Source: a virus | Strand: one strand, 5' to 3' | DNA length: 64,000 nt | IMG/VR virus record: IMGVR_UViG_3300045125_000034 | Coordinates: 1 to 64,000 of that record | In this document: one piece after another, positions 28,302 to 36,291 of the stretch | Position numbering within the stretch: the stretch's first letter is position 1 | Layout of the letters: the number at the start of each line of letters is the position of its first letter | Translations under genes and position numbers: made by a program | The notes under the pieces: generated by a model | What the model saw: only the letters and a program-made list of their open reading frames with translations | The model's database searches: none | Told to the model about the DNA's origin: nothing

Positions 28302-29058
28302 ATGACACGATTCTTTAGATACCTCGCCGCTGTAGCCGCAGTAGTTTTGGCAAACAGCACTTTTGCACAGACTGCTTCGGCTCCTGCTCCGAAGGCATCA
28401 CCTTCTATCTTCAGCGTAGTCTCGGTTGATGAGACCTTGACTTTCTGGGGCAAGAAGAATGTTGATACTGTTACTGAGTTGGACTCAACCGTTAAGGGCA
28501 AGTTGTTTGATCTTATCGGTTGGCATGTGACCGTTCCTGTTTACTCACAGGACTACATGGGTTACGGTGCTATCGACATCGGTGCAGACTATGCTCTGTT
28601 CGCGGCGAGAAGTTCCTTGGCTCAGTCACCAACTTCAGCGTTGAAGCGGGTGCATGGTTGCCAACAGGTTCAGCAGGTTACGGCACAGACAATGTTAACC
28701 CCCATGTCGGATTCAACTACGACATGACTTGGGGCTAGCGTAGTCTACACGCAGTCCTTCGACTACCTTTGGGTAGGTGAGGTTGCTTATAGCCCCGTGT
28801 TCGGCAACTACAACAACTACGGTCTCAACGCCGAGTCGTTCGTTGCTTACAATTTCGGTGCAGTTTTTGGTTGGTGCTGACCTCAACCAATGGTACACAA
28901 GTGGCTCAAATGTAGCCTTCCTTGGACCCAAGGCTGAGTGGAAGGTTTCCAACAATGTTGAAGTCAACGCAGGCTTCGGTGTTCCCGTATGGCAGGAAAT
29001 CAATGCTGCAAACGAGAACAGTTGGAATGTGACCGCAGGCTTGTCAATCAACTTCTGA
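28302..29058 (+). CDS. Secreted outer-membrane-like beta-barrel protein, frameshifted
   Basis: About 250 aa behind AAGGAGAAAG. Clear Sec signal peptide MTRFFRYLAAVAAVVLANST FAQ with cleavage after FAQ. The rest is amphipathic beta: KNVDTVTELDSTVKGKLFDL, MGYGAIDIGADYALF, VEAGAWLPTGSAGYGTDNVN, EVAYSPVFGNYNNYGLNAES, NNVEVNAGFGVPVWQEINAA, ending SWNVTAGLSINF. The terminal aromatic F and alternating pattern fit an outer-membrane barrel. Phage-coded outer-membrane proteins are known to alter the host surface (superinfection exclusion); that is inference here. A 9-aa frame (MTIQIGWHL) lies upstream at 28260. Confidence 0.65.
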
Positions 29059-29080
29059 TTTGTAAAAAAGCAGGTTACGA

Positions 29081-29110
29081 GGGGGGTGGAGGAGACTCCA
29101 CCCCCTTTTC
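29081..29110 (+). terminator. Rho-independent terminator
   Basis: GGGGGGTGGAG / CTCCACCCCC stem with GAGA-type loop, followed by TTTTCATTT. Confidence 0.9.
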
Positions 29111-29115
29111 ATTTA

Positions 29116-29123
29116 CATAAATA
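29116..29123 (+). promoter_or_regulatory. T4-type late promoter
   Basis: CATAAATA right after the terminator, about 36 nt before ATG 29159 with an AAGGGG ribosome site between. Confidence 0.55.
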
Positions 29124-29158
29124 GATAGAGTCAAGATGTTTACACGAAAGGGGTAAGT

Positions 29159-29587
29159 ATGATACCTACAGAATTGATTTCAATGGTTGGTGGTTCGGCT
29201 GTCGGGTTCCTATTCCGATTCATGGCACAGAAGTCACAGGATCAGAAGGAACTATTTCAGCAGATGATTACTGCTAACAAGCAGACTACAGAGAATCAAG
29301 ACAAGGCAGTACAGAGAGTTCCGTTGGATGTTGGCAAGGGCGTTCGCCAACTAATCGTACTATCGGTGTTGTTCGCAACCTTCCTCGCCCCATTTGCCCT
29401 ACCGTTCTTTGGCGTTCCCACCTTCGTTGAAGTGGATGCAACTCAAACCAATTTCTTTGGAATGGACACCATGAAGAAGTACTTCGTGGAAATTAATGGT
29501 TACCTGTTCACTTCAGAGAACCGTCAGATTCTACTCAGCATTATTGGATTCTACTTCGGCTCTGCTGCCGCAGGTAATAAGTCATAA
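29159..29587 (+). CDS. Membrane protein, holin candidate
   Basis: Intact 142 aa. MIPTELISMVGGSAVGFLFR, then a hydrophilic stretch (QKSQDQKELFQQMITANKQT), two adjacent hydrophobic segments (LIVLSVLFATFLAPFALPFF) and a C-terminal one (ILLSIIGFYFGSAAAGNKS). The size and membrane topology fit a holin or other small phage membrane protein. It is followed at once by a lipoprotein gene, so the pair could be a lysis cassette, but the lysozyme lies 19 kb away. No sequence family claimed. Confidence 0.55.
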   Translation: MIPTELISMVGGSAVGFLFRFMAQKSQDQKELFQQMITANKQTTENQDKAVQRVPLDVGKGVRQLIVLSVLFATFLAPFALPFFGVPTFVEVDATQTNFFGMDTMKKYFVEINGYLFTSENRQILLSIIGFYFGSAAAGNKS

Positions 29588-29597
29588 GGAGCCACAC

Positions 29598-29858
29598 ATG
29601 AAGTTCATCAACAAACTAATCACAGTAGCATGCTTGGCAGCGTTGTCGGCATGTGCATCAACCAATCCAGAGATCGTTCCTGACAATACATCAGACAGCG
29701 TAATCCTTAAGAAGATCAACCACGAAATTCAGAGCGGCGAAGTCTTCAAGACAGGATGGCAATGGATCCTATGGTATCTTCCTTTCGTGTTCCTCGTAGT
29801 CTCATGGGGATGGAGACAGTTCATCAGAATGCCAATTCATTGTGATGAGCCGTGCTGA
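29598..29858 (+). CDS. Lipoprotein with a membrane helix
   Basis: 87 aa behind AAGGAG. Lipoprotein signal peptide MKFINKLITVACLAALSAC with lipobox LSAC, then a short periplasmic linker and WQWILWYLPFVFLVVSWGW as a second hydrophobic segment. One indel near the end may extend it to a Lys/Glu tail (about 29890). Could be a spanin-like or superinfection protein; unproven. Confidence 0.65.
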   Translation: MKFINKLITVACLAALSACASTNPEIVPDNTSDSVILKKINHEIQSGEVFKTGWQWILWYLPFVFLVVSWGWRQFIRMPIHCDEPC

Positions 29859-29965
29859 GCCGAAGAAAGAAGAAGAAGAGAAAAAAGAATGAAACGAATG
29901 AGACTCCTTCTGCATGATTTGATTTTGGGTTACTGACGCAAACTTATATCGGGGGGTATAGGGCA

Positions 29966-30779
29966 ATGGCCGAAGGAAGTCTGTTGGTCATAATCATGAT
30001 TCATGCGGTAACTGTCGGAAGATTAAGGATGCTCAATGCGAGGAAACCCGCAAGGCTTTGGAGCAATGCAATAAGGCTTGGGAGGAGGCACAAGCCGAAT
30101 CACAGGATGCTCTTGAGAAAGAACTAGAGGAAGCCAAGACAAAGAACAAGTCTTTGCAGAAGACTATTACTGCGTTTCAAATTGCAACGACCGTGGGAGT
30201 TACCCTGCTAGGGCAAGAAGTCTTTGATAAGATCATGGACAAGGTTAACTCTGTAACCGGAAGTCAAAGCCAAGATCACAGGGGAAGTCGCAAAACCCGC
30301 AGAGAACAAGACCGAGACCAAGGGCAAGACTGACGGCAAGAAGTCAGTCTCGTTTGGTTACGGTAGCAGCAGTAACATTATGACTGCTAGTAGGTTTGCT
30401 TCTTCGGGTGCGGCTCAGTACATCCCGCGATTCACAATCACAGGAAAAGACCCGAGCCTACCCACAGAGTTGACGATGCTAACACCACCGTCATCAAACA
30501 CAACCACCATTCTAGACGGTCAGGGAATAGGACTTCCGCTTGTCCCGCCCGTGATTAAGCAGCAGGCTACCGCCGCTTCTATAGATTGGTCAAAGTATAT
30601 CGTTGCTAACGCAACGCCACCGATTGAGGCTGTTGTTACGACATGGGGTGGAGCCGATTGGGACGATTGGGCAGGAGGAGCAGCAACACCGATGTTGGTG
30701 TCGGCGATCCTGTTCCCGCCCCACACGGCATTTCGGTATTCGCACTCAGTCTAATCAACAGCCCAGAAGAAGGGCATAA
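29966..30779 (+). CDS. Coiled-coil membrane protein with PEP-CTERM-like tail, frameshifted
   Basis: About 265 aa. MAEG ... KSVGHNHDSCGNCRKIKDAQ (Cys pair), coiled coil EAQAESQDALEKELEEAKTK, hydrophobic TITAFQIATTVGVTLLG, a Lys/Thr linker, then a Ser/Thr/Pro-rich region (PSLPTELTMLTPPSSNTTTI) and WGGADWDDWAGGAATP. In the last frames it reads VPAPHGISVFALSLI then PRRRA and stop at 30779. The VPxP, hydrophobic stretch and RRRA end resemble PEP-CTERM sorting signals. The next gene has the same kind of tail. Confidence 0.5.
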
Positions 30780-30791
30780 GAAAGGGGAACA

Positions 30792-31424
30792 ATGAACAAG
30801 ACACTTGCTACGGCTATCACTACACTCGCACTTTCCGCATCGGCATCCGCAGACCTTGTTGATGGTAGTTTTGAAGGTAATGATATTTACTACGGTTACG
30901 GATTTCTTCAAGGAGGAATTGATACTCCTTGGAGGACTACCGCTCCTGATAACCTGATTGAAATTTGGGGAGAGTATATGCCTACTCCTGCATACGAAGG
31001 AACTCGTCATGCAGAACTAAATGCAAACTACGCATCCACACTCTATCAGGATGTCAACGGATTGGGCGACAACAACACAATCAACTGGCACTTCGCTCAC
31101 CGTGGTCGTTATGGTACAGACACCATGAAGTTGACCATCACCGACTTAGGTGCTGACCAACTATGGGAGGCGGCGATGACACGACACTATTCCAACAAAA
31201 CTTCTCAGCCGATGACGCGGCATGGCAAGTACACTATGGCTCAATTACTTCTATTGGTAACAATACTCGTTTTGCTTTTGAAGCCGTGAGTGCTGTCGGG
31301 GGAACACTCAAGGCAACTTTATAGATTGGTGTGGATTTGGAGCAAATGTTTCCTATTCCAACACGCGGGGCAATCTCCCTTTCTGGGTTTGGGTTTCTTC
31401 ATGGGTACTCGCAGAAGAGCCTGA
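30792..31424 (+). CDS. Secreted PEP-CTERM-like domain protein, frameshifted
   Basis: About 210 aa. Signal peptide MNKTLATAITTLALSASASA, then a lectin-like beta domain: DLVDGSFEGNDIYYGYGFLQ, APDNLIEIWGEYMPTPAYEG, RHAELNANYASTLYQDVNGL, NWHFAHRGRYGTDTMKLTIT, TRFAFEAVSAVGG. The order GSFE - W - iEIW - ELNA - YQdv - FahRGR - FeAvS follows secreted PEP-CTERM-associated domain proteins of marine bacteria. The end, read through frames, is IPTRGAISLSGFGF then FMGTRRRA: proline pair, hydrophobic stretch, Arg tail. Exosortase-like anchoring in the host envelope would follow; inference. Confidence 0.6.
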
Positions 31425-31444
31425 TTTCATTTGTATTTCTTGGA

Positions 31445-31468
31445 GAGGGAGGGGAACCTCCCCCTTTT
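31445..31468 (+). terminator. Rho-independent terminator
   Basis: GGGAGG-GGAA-CCTCCC followed by CCTTTTCATTT. Confidence 0.75.
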
Positions 31469-31473
31469 CATTT

Positions 31474-31481
31474 CATAAATA
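31474..31481 (+). promoter_or_regulatory. T4-type late promoter
   Basis: CATAAATA, exactly 5 nt (CCCTT) before ATG 31487: predicted leaderless. Confidence 0.6.
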
Positions 31482-31486
31482 CCCTT

Positions 31487-31796
31487 ATGAAATCCTTCAG
31501 GCAGTTTATAAAGGAAGAGAGACTCTGTGCCAAACAGCACAGGAATGTTTACCTATGGTTTTGGGATTTCAGACGGATATGGTCCCTTCTGATTTTGATG
31601 TTGAGGACTTCACCGACACGGATGAGCCAAGGAAGCGTAAGCACCTGCCGTGGGAAGTTGAAAACGCCATTGAAGCCAACAGCAGACGGGATATGATTCT
31701 TCGTTGGATGAAGAGTGCAGTAGCCAACAGCTGAAGAAAGCAGTAACTAACAAGTCCTTGCCACTAACTCCCGATTGGCAGACTACCAAGAGATAA
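31487..31796 (+). CDS. Putative head-packaged protein, frameshifted
   Basis: About 100 aa. MKSFRQFIKEE is a near-perfect capsid-targeting peptide (IKE). Then DSVPNSTGMFTYGFGISDGY, DFDVEDFTDTDEPRKRKHLP, WEVENAIEANSRRDMILRWM and QLKKAVTNKSLPLTPDWQTT. Three frames. Unknown activity. Confidence 0.55.
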
Positions 31797-31799
31797 ATA
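31792..31799 (+). promoter_or_regulatory. T4-type late promoter
   Basis: GATAAATA overlapping the preceding stop; ATG 31828 downstream behind AAGGAC. Confidence 0.4.
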
Positions 31800-31827
31800 G
31801 GATACACCCCTTTCAAGGACACTAAAC

Positions 31828-32385
31828 ATGAGCGACTTTAACTTCCGTAAGCCACTATCCTCGCAAAAGAAGAACCTCAACGAAGCCCTCCAGCACATCA
31901 ACAGGCTGTACAACAACACCCTGTCTGCCGGTAGAGTTGATGTCGTTGGCATGGAACTCAACGAGGCAGAGAGAAGACCATCGGCAAAGTCACCTTCACT
32001 CCATATAAGGAAGGCAAAGTTCGGTTTGGATAGTCAAGGGAAAGGGCGGAAAGGAGATTGGTTTCATTACCATAGTCAAAAACCGCCTCAACCACCGTAC
32101 CCAACCAGTTGTACTTGGGTAGTCAGGGCGAGGAGAGAGTTGGCTCTCAACCTGTGGCCCGAAAGTTGGAACCCCACCCACGGGCGGGTACACGCGGGAG
32201 TATGTCAAGTTCAAGCCCAACCAAATGTTGCAGGCAGCAGCAAAGTGGATCATGGACAACCACAAGGAGTTGGTAGAGGAGGTTGTGGGTGAAGCCAGGA
32301 AGACCTCAAGGTAGTCAAGAAGGGCAAGGCAAAGACAGAGAAGAACAAGACATCTGAGTTCACGCCGGCGACAAGCGTGGCATGA
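31828..32385 (+). CDS. Putative head-packaged protein, frameshifted
   Basis: About 185 aa: MSDFNFRKPLSSQKKNLNEA (LNE site), a second LNEA near residue 45, KTIGKVTFTPYKEGKVRFG, GFITIVKNRLNHRTQPVVLG, KPNQMLQAAAKWIMDNHKEL, EDLKVVKKGKAKTEKNKTSE. A small beta domain followed by helices and a Lys tail. The stop overlaps the next ATG (ATGA). Confidence 0.5.
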
Positions 32386-32927
32386 ACCGTTTTGTTGAAG
32401 AGGAAGAGGTAGAGGAAGTAGAGGATGTTGAGGAAGAGGTAACCGAGGGTGTTCGCTTTATGGCAGGTGCAGAGACCATGATTAAGAATGCGGGCGGATC
32501 ATCTATGGTCAGCAACTTCCCGCAAGATGTCTCAACTTGATTCAAAGCCAACAGGAAGTGTCATTGTCTTCACAAGCGAGAAGAATCCCGAGTCTTCGGA
32601 GATCAGGGTGTACAGCCCAAGCGATTTCCAAAACATGGTAAAGGGTCTATCAAAGAAGGTAGAGCCAAAGGTTGGTTCTAAGGGAAGTTGGTCGGACGGC
32701 GAAGTGACCGTCATCGGCATCAAGAAAGCGTTGAACCTATTAACGAGAAGTACTACAGAAAAGCCGATCCAACCCAAGCAATGCACATTCCCGCTAAGTG
32801 GGTCTATGAAGACTTCTTCAAGAAGGTTAAGACAAGCGGTGTAATGTTCAATCAACTCAAGGCAGAAGAGGCTCTTGAGGATACATTCGCAGGGATCGGT
32901 CAGGTACAAAGGTATGCAAAAAACTAG
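32382..32927 (+). CDS. Late protein of unknown function, frameshifted
   Basis: About 180 aa. Acidic start MNRFVEEEEVEEVEDVEEEV, then GAETMIKNAGGSSMVSNFPQ, SKPTGSVIVFTSEKNPESSE, VYSPSDFQNMVKGLSKKVEP, EKYYRKADPTQAMHIPAKWV, KTSGVMFNQLKAEEALEDTF. Coupled to the previous gene. No family recognised. Confidence 0.5.
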
Positions 32928-32945
32928 AACAGTAGGTGAACTACT

Positions 32946-34241
32946 GTGAAACTCCTTCTCTACCTACAAGAGATACATGGACATCAAGGAAGAAAACCTA
33001 AACGAGGCAGATTGGTGGTCAAGTTCAGGAACCATTGACAAGAAGACAGTAGACTCCTTCTTGGATGATTTGGAATCCGCGTACAAGAAGGGCGGAAAGA
33101 GAGCCAAGGTTGCCAAGACCGATGGAACCGTAGAGGGATTGGCTTGATGATTACAAGGATTGGTTCCGCCGCGCTCCCAAGAACCTCATGGACTACATCA
33201 AGTCAGAGATTGCAAAGATGGGCATCAAGGAATCCCTTGGAACCTATATGGCTACCTCCGAGGCTCGCATTCCGTTCAAGAAGATTCTCAACAATGTAAA
33301 GGACATTCAGGGACCATTCACAATCGTGGTTATGAAAGCAGATGGACCCCGGCACTAATGCAGAAGAAGGTAAGTGGTGCTGCTGCCATCCCTGCCCACA
33401 TCAATCACATGTTGGATGGAGATCTAAAGAACAAGAAGTGGAAGGCTATCGCTATTGAGACTGCTAGTGGCAAGATCGTAAATGTTCTTCATCCATCAGA
33501 TATGAAGAAGGAAGAGGTTGAGACAGAAGGCGAAGACCTAAGCGAAGCCTATATCAGCACAGAGCAGATCAAGGCAATCCGCGATGACTTGAAGAAGGAA
33601 CACCCACAGTTCACCTTCATGGTTGCTCGTCGTGCAAACAGTTACTCGTCAATCCGAGTAGCAATCGTCAGGGGACCAGTTGCCTTTGCTTACAAGGCAG
33701 ATGGAACTCCCGAGCCTAATGTGGACATCAACCACTATTGAGCCTGATAACTACAAGAACAGCCACATCCTCAAGAAGATTCTCAAGACCATCAACAAGA
33801 AGAGCTGGGATAGAAGCGACATATCAACGGACTACTTTGATGTTGGTTTCTACCTTGATCTGACCCAAGGCAACAATACCTACGGTAGCCAAAGAAAACC
33901 ATTTGAACTAACAGGAGCAAGAAGACTGCTCCGAAGTCTACTCCTGTTGCCGTGACAAAGAAGAAGGTTGATGATATAATCAAGAGAATCACCACTAACA
34001 CCGTAGCAAAGGGTCAGACTAAGACTCCCGCAAACGCAGGTCACGCACAGAAGAAGTCTCCATTCAACTCTTACTTTGAAGAGAAGGAAGGTGGAGATGA
34101 GATCAATGAAGTCTCGCCGCCATCGGTCCTGCTCGCAAGTTCAGCAAGGATCCCAAAGTCAAGGCTGATTTCAAGAAGAAGTATGGAGAGCGTTGGAAGG
34201 AAGTAATGTACGCCACCGCATGGAAGATGCACAACAAGTAA
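32946..34241 (+). CDS. Large head-packaged protein with phage TDYFDVGFY domain, frameshifted
   Basis: About 430 aa in several frames. Start reads NSFSTYKRYMDIKEENLNEA after one correction, a targeting-like N-terminus with IKE and LNE. Then SEIAKMGIKESLGTYMATSE, HMLDGDLKNKKWKAIAIETA, HPQFTFMVARRANSYSSIRV, ILKKILKTINKKSWDRSDIS and TDYFDVGFYLDLTQGN: the last block is a conserved domain of T4-like and cyanophage proteins. The end KADFKKKYGERWKEVMYATA WK is another widespread phage C-terminal motif. Activity unknown. Confidence 0.55.
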
Positions 34242-34252
34242 GGAGAAACACA

Positions 34253-34479
34253 CTGGCTAGAAGAAGTTGGTTAGCATAGCAGTCACTCCCGAATACTTTC
34301 TACATTTCTTTCCCGTAGGAACGGTTATTGACAGACCCGGACTTCCTCTGTTGAAGGTGTCCGATGCTGCTCCTATGTTGGACGGCAACATCTCTGTTCA
34401 GTTTGAAGTATCAAACAGCATGACCCGAGCGAAGCACACATTTGGTGGCACGAACGGGGAAAACGGCATTCCGTTTTGA
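34253..34479 (+). CDS. Small late protein of unknown function
   Basis: Behind AAGGAG; the start may be a miscalled ATG (CTGGCTAGAAGAAG). SIAVTPEYFLHFFPVGTVID, RPGLPLLKVSDAAPMLDGNI, SVQFEVSNSMTRAKHTFGGT. About 74 aa, beta-rich. Confidence 0.4.
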
Positions 34480-34661
34480 AGTCATTCTTCGCACATCTAA
34501 CAGAACAGGAACAGGCTCCACGACCAAAGCCTGTGTATTTCGTCAGTCGTTTTAACATCAGCGGAACTGTCGTGAGTGCGGTGGCGGTATACGATACACT
34601 AACAAAGAACTACAAGAGCCGCACCAAATTTTGGCGATGGCGGGTTCGCATAAAAGACTAG
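34476..34661 (+). CDS. Small putative head-packaged protein
   Basis: TTG start overlapping the previous stop: MKSFFAHLTEQEQAPRPKPV (LTE), YFVSRFNISGTVVSAVAVYD and KFWRWRVRIKD. 61 aa, intact. The capsid-targeting pattern with LxE at residue 8-10 supports the start. Confidence 0.5.
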   Translation: MKSFFAHLTEQEQAPRPKPVYFVSRFNISGTVVSAVAVYDTLTKNYKSRTKFWRWRVRIKD

Positions 34662-34671
34662 CGAAGGATGG

Positions 34672-34890
34672 ATGCTGATGGGTTACATCGGCAAAACACT
34701 ACAGCAGAAAGAACTCCCGCCTCTTCGTGTAGGAGATGTTGTGGAGGTTCAAGATCTTGTTCTGTCTGATATAGCTGGTGGAAATTGGGCATTAAATAAC
34801 AAGGTAACAGGGAACCCTATTGACTATCGCTCTAATCTGTTTTCTCGTCAACTGCACGGCAAGATCAAACGAACTTCAACACCTGTATGA
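34672..34890 (+). CDS. Small late protein of unknown function
   Basis: GYIGKTLQQKELPPLRVGDV, VEVQDLVLSDIAGGNWALNN ... HGKIKRTSTPV, about 72 aa, SH3-like strand order (PxLxVGDxVEV). The true start may be 34669. The stop overlaps the next ATG. Confidence 0.45.
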   Translation: MLMGYIGKTLQQKELPPLRVGDVVEVQDLVLSDIAGGNWALNNKVTGNPIDYRSNLFSRQLHGKIKRTSTPV

Positions 34891-35017
34891 AATCTTACAA
34901 GCAACTAAAGTGGGACTTGGGAGAATCGCGAAGAAGCAGGATGCTGTTGAGGCTATAGACCCATCTGCTAGAGTTGTTGTTCGCCCTGCTGATCTACGAC
35001 ACAAAACCCCGGCGTGA
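34887..35017 (+). CDS. Small protein with targeting-like N-terminus, frameshifted
   Basis: MKSYKQL then GLGRIAKKQDAVEAIDPSAR VVVRPADLRHKTPA. About 43 aa. Stop overlaps the next start. Confidence 0.4.
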
Positions 35018-35328
35018 CCGTCATGGTACGCAAGCACAAGAAGCACAAGAGAGGGGAAGAGGCTTACGATTGGACTCTCCGTGGGCCAAACAGCAACCGT
35101 AAGTATTATGGGACTCTCAAAAAGAACAAGGGTAAAAAGGCTAGTGGGTGGGTTGCGATGGCTACCGATTCAAGGGAAAAGGAAAAGGCAGTTATCACGG
35201 ATACCCACGGAGATTCCATGAAGGCTGTCAAAAAGGCATACAAAGCCATAGCCAAAGCCACAGGTTCTACTGCCTTGGGTCTGCCCCTGATCGCAAGAGG
35301 AAATGCGAAATATAGACCCTTGACTTGA
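35014..35328 (+). CDS. Small basic protein, intact
   Basis: GTG start. VTVMVRKHKKHKRGEEAYDW, TLRGPNSNRKYYGTLKKNKG, WVAMATDSREKEKAVITDTH, GDSMKAVKKAYKAIAKATGS. 104 aa, strongly basic, perhaps nucleic-acid binding. The next promoter overlaps its end. Confidence 0.5.
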   Translation: MTVMVRKHKKHKRGEEAYDWTLRGPNSNRKYYGTLKKNKGKKASGWVAMATDSREKEKAVITDTHGDSMKAVKKAYKAIAKATGSTALGLPLIARGNAKYRPLT

Positions 35329-35347
35329 CGGTGGGATGTGCTATAAT
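35320..35347 (+). promoter_or_regulatory. sigma70-like promoter
   Basis: TTGACT, 16 bp, TATAAT, 6 nt before ATG 35354. A second TTGAC overlaps at 35325. Confidence 0.8.
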
Positions 35348-35353
35348 ATTGGT

Positions 35354-35577
35354 ATGAAAAGCACATCGGTTCGCCGTCGTCCGTCAATCGCAACCACAGT
35401 CCTTTGGACCTTCGTCATACTGAAGTTGACGGGGCAGTTGAATTGGTCGTGGTGGTGGATCACCTCTCCCGCATGGATCGTCTTGGGTCTTTGGGTTTGC
35501 GTTTGCCCTTCTATTTGGGGTATCATACGCAATCAGCCCCGAGGGTATGAAGCGGTTCCTGCGGGAGCGAGTTTGAG
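35354..35577 (+). CDS. Small membrane protein, Fragile-X-F-like
   Basis: MKSTSVRRRPSIATTVLWTF VILKLTGQLNWSWWWITSPA, a second hydrophobic segment (WIVLGLWVCVCPSIWGII), and after one shift a basic end. The LKLTGxxxWSWWWxxxPxWI pattern is that of the transmembrane Fragile-X-F group of small phage proteins. Role unknown. Confidence 0.6.
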
Positions 35578-35620
35578 CGTCTGTGCAGGAATACTTCAAC
35601 ACTACACGAAGGAGCAAGTG

Positions 35621-35895
35621 ATGATTGCTGCAATGACACGCGACGAATACAAGTCTGAACTTCGCAAGGGTATCTGTGAGATCACCTTCACCAAGAAGGA
35701 TGGCACAGAGAGAGTCATGCGTTGCACCCTCGCGCAGGCGCACATGCCCGTGCGCGAGTACGAGAAGGACGCTCACGGAGCCGAAGAGCCCACGCAAGGT
35801 CAACACCAACACTCTTGCGGTTTTGGGATTTGGACAAGGCGGCGTGGAGAGCATTCAACTTGGACAGCGTGAAACATTTCAAGCCCGCTGTCTGA
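35621..35895 (+). CDS. WYL_2/Sm-like SH3 beta-barrel phage protein, frameshifted
   Basis: About 90 aa behind AAGGAGC. TRDEYKSELRKGICEITFTK, KDGTERVMRCTLAQAHMP, KVNTNTLAV, then WDLDKAAWRAFNLDSVKHFK. The series GxxxxxFtKxDGteRxMrcTL ... vWDldkxaWRsFnxdsV is the WYL_2 (formerly DUF2693) family, very common in T4-like phages; function not established. Confidence 0.75.
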
Positions 35896-35901
35896 CCCCC
35901 T

Positions 35902-35975
35902 GTTCCCGTAACTCAGTTGGATAGAGTAGTTGCCTTCTAAGCAACAAGTCGCAGGTTCAAGTCCTGCCGGGAACA
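35902..35975 (+). tRNA. tRNA-Arg (UCU)
   Basis: Acceptor GTTCCCG / CGGGAAC, D-loop with TTGGATAGAG, anticodon arm GTTGC-CTTCTAA-GCAAC, T-arm GCAGG-TTCAAGT-CCTGC. Canonical cloverleaf. Confidence 0.95.
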
Positions 35976-35990
35976 GCTTACAATTTAATA

Positions 35991-36250
35991 TGCTCGTGGT
36001 AACTCAATTGGTAGAGTAGCCGACTTCAATAGGAGCGGTTTTGTAGGAATACAAAACATGAAACTCGTCAAATTCGGTGGACGGTTGAAAGACCCAACGC
36101 CGAGCCAAGCCCAAAAGGGAAGGTGTAGAGACTTGACGGCGGGCATTCAGAACGGATGAAGGCAAAGTCCAGACCACGAACTGTAAGGGCGGCGTAAGCC
36201 GAAGTGGTAAGTTAATCGGTGAGGTTGTGGGTTCAAGTCCCACCCAGGCA
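35991..36250 (+). tRNA. tRNA-Lys (UUU) interrupted by a group I intron
   Basis: 5' exon has D-arm sequence (CTCAATTGGTAGAGTAG) and CCGACTT; 3' exon continues TTAATCGGTGAGG and T-arm GTGGG-TTCAAGT-CCCAC, then CCAGGCA. Joining 36026 to 36212 gives anticodon arm CCGA-CTTTTAA-TCGG, anticodon TTT (Lys). The 5' acceptor (TGCTCGTGG) does not pair cleanly with TGCCTGG expected from the 3' side, probably a read error. Confidence 0.8.
36027..36211 (+). other. Group IC3 self-splicing intron in tRNA anticodon loop
   Basis: 185 nt with the conserved core of tRNA group IC3 introns (as in Azoarcus tRNA-Ile and cyanobacterial tRNA-Leu): GTCAAATTCGG (36067-36077), CAACGCCGAGCCAAGC (36095-36110), GGAAGGTGTAGAGACTTGAC (36118-36137) and GATGAAGGCAAAGTCCAG (36155-36172). 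P2 hairpin GTTTTGTA/TACAAAAC at 36038-36057. The 5' exon ends in T and the intron ends in G, as required. No ORF inside. Confidence 0.85.
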
Positions 36251-36291
36251 GCTTAGGGAGCACTAAATAGATTAGAGGAGTGTGCTAATCC

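Noticed and set aside
36004-36243. 79-aa minus-strand open frame across the split tRNA
   Set aside because: It lies over the group I intron and tRNA exons, whose conserved core explains the sequence.
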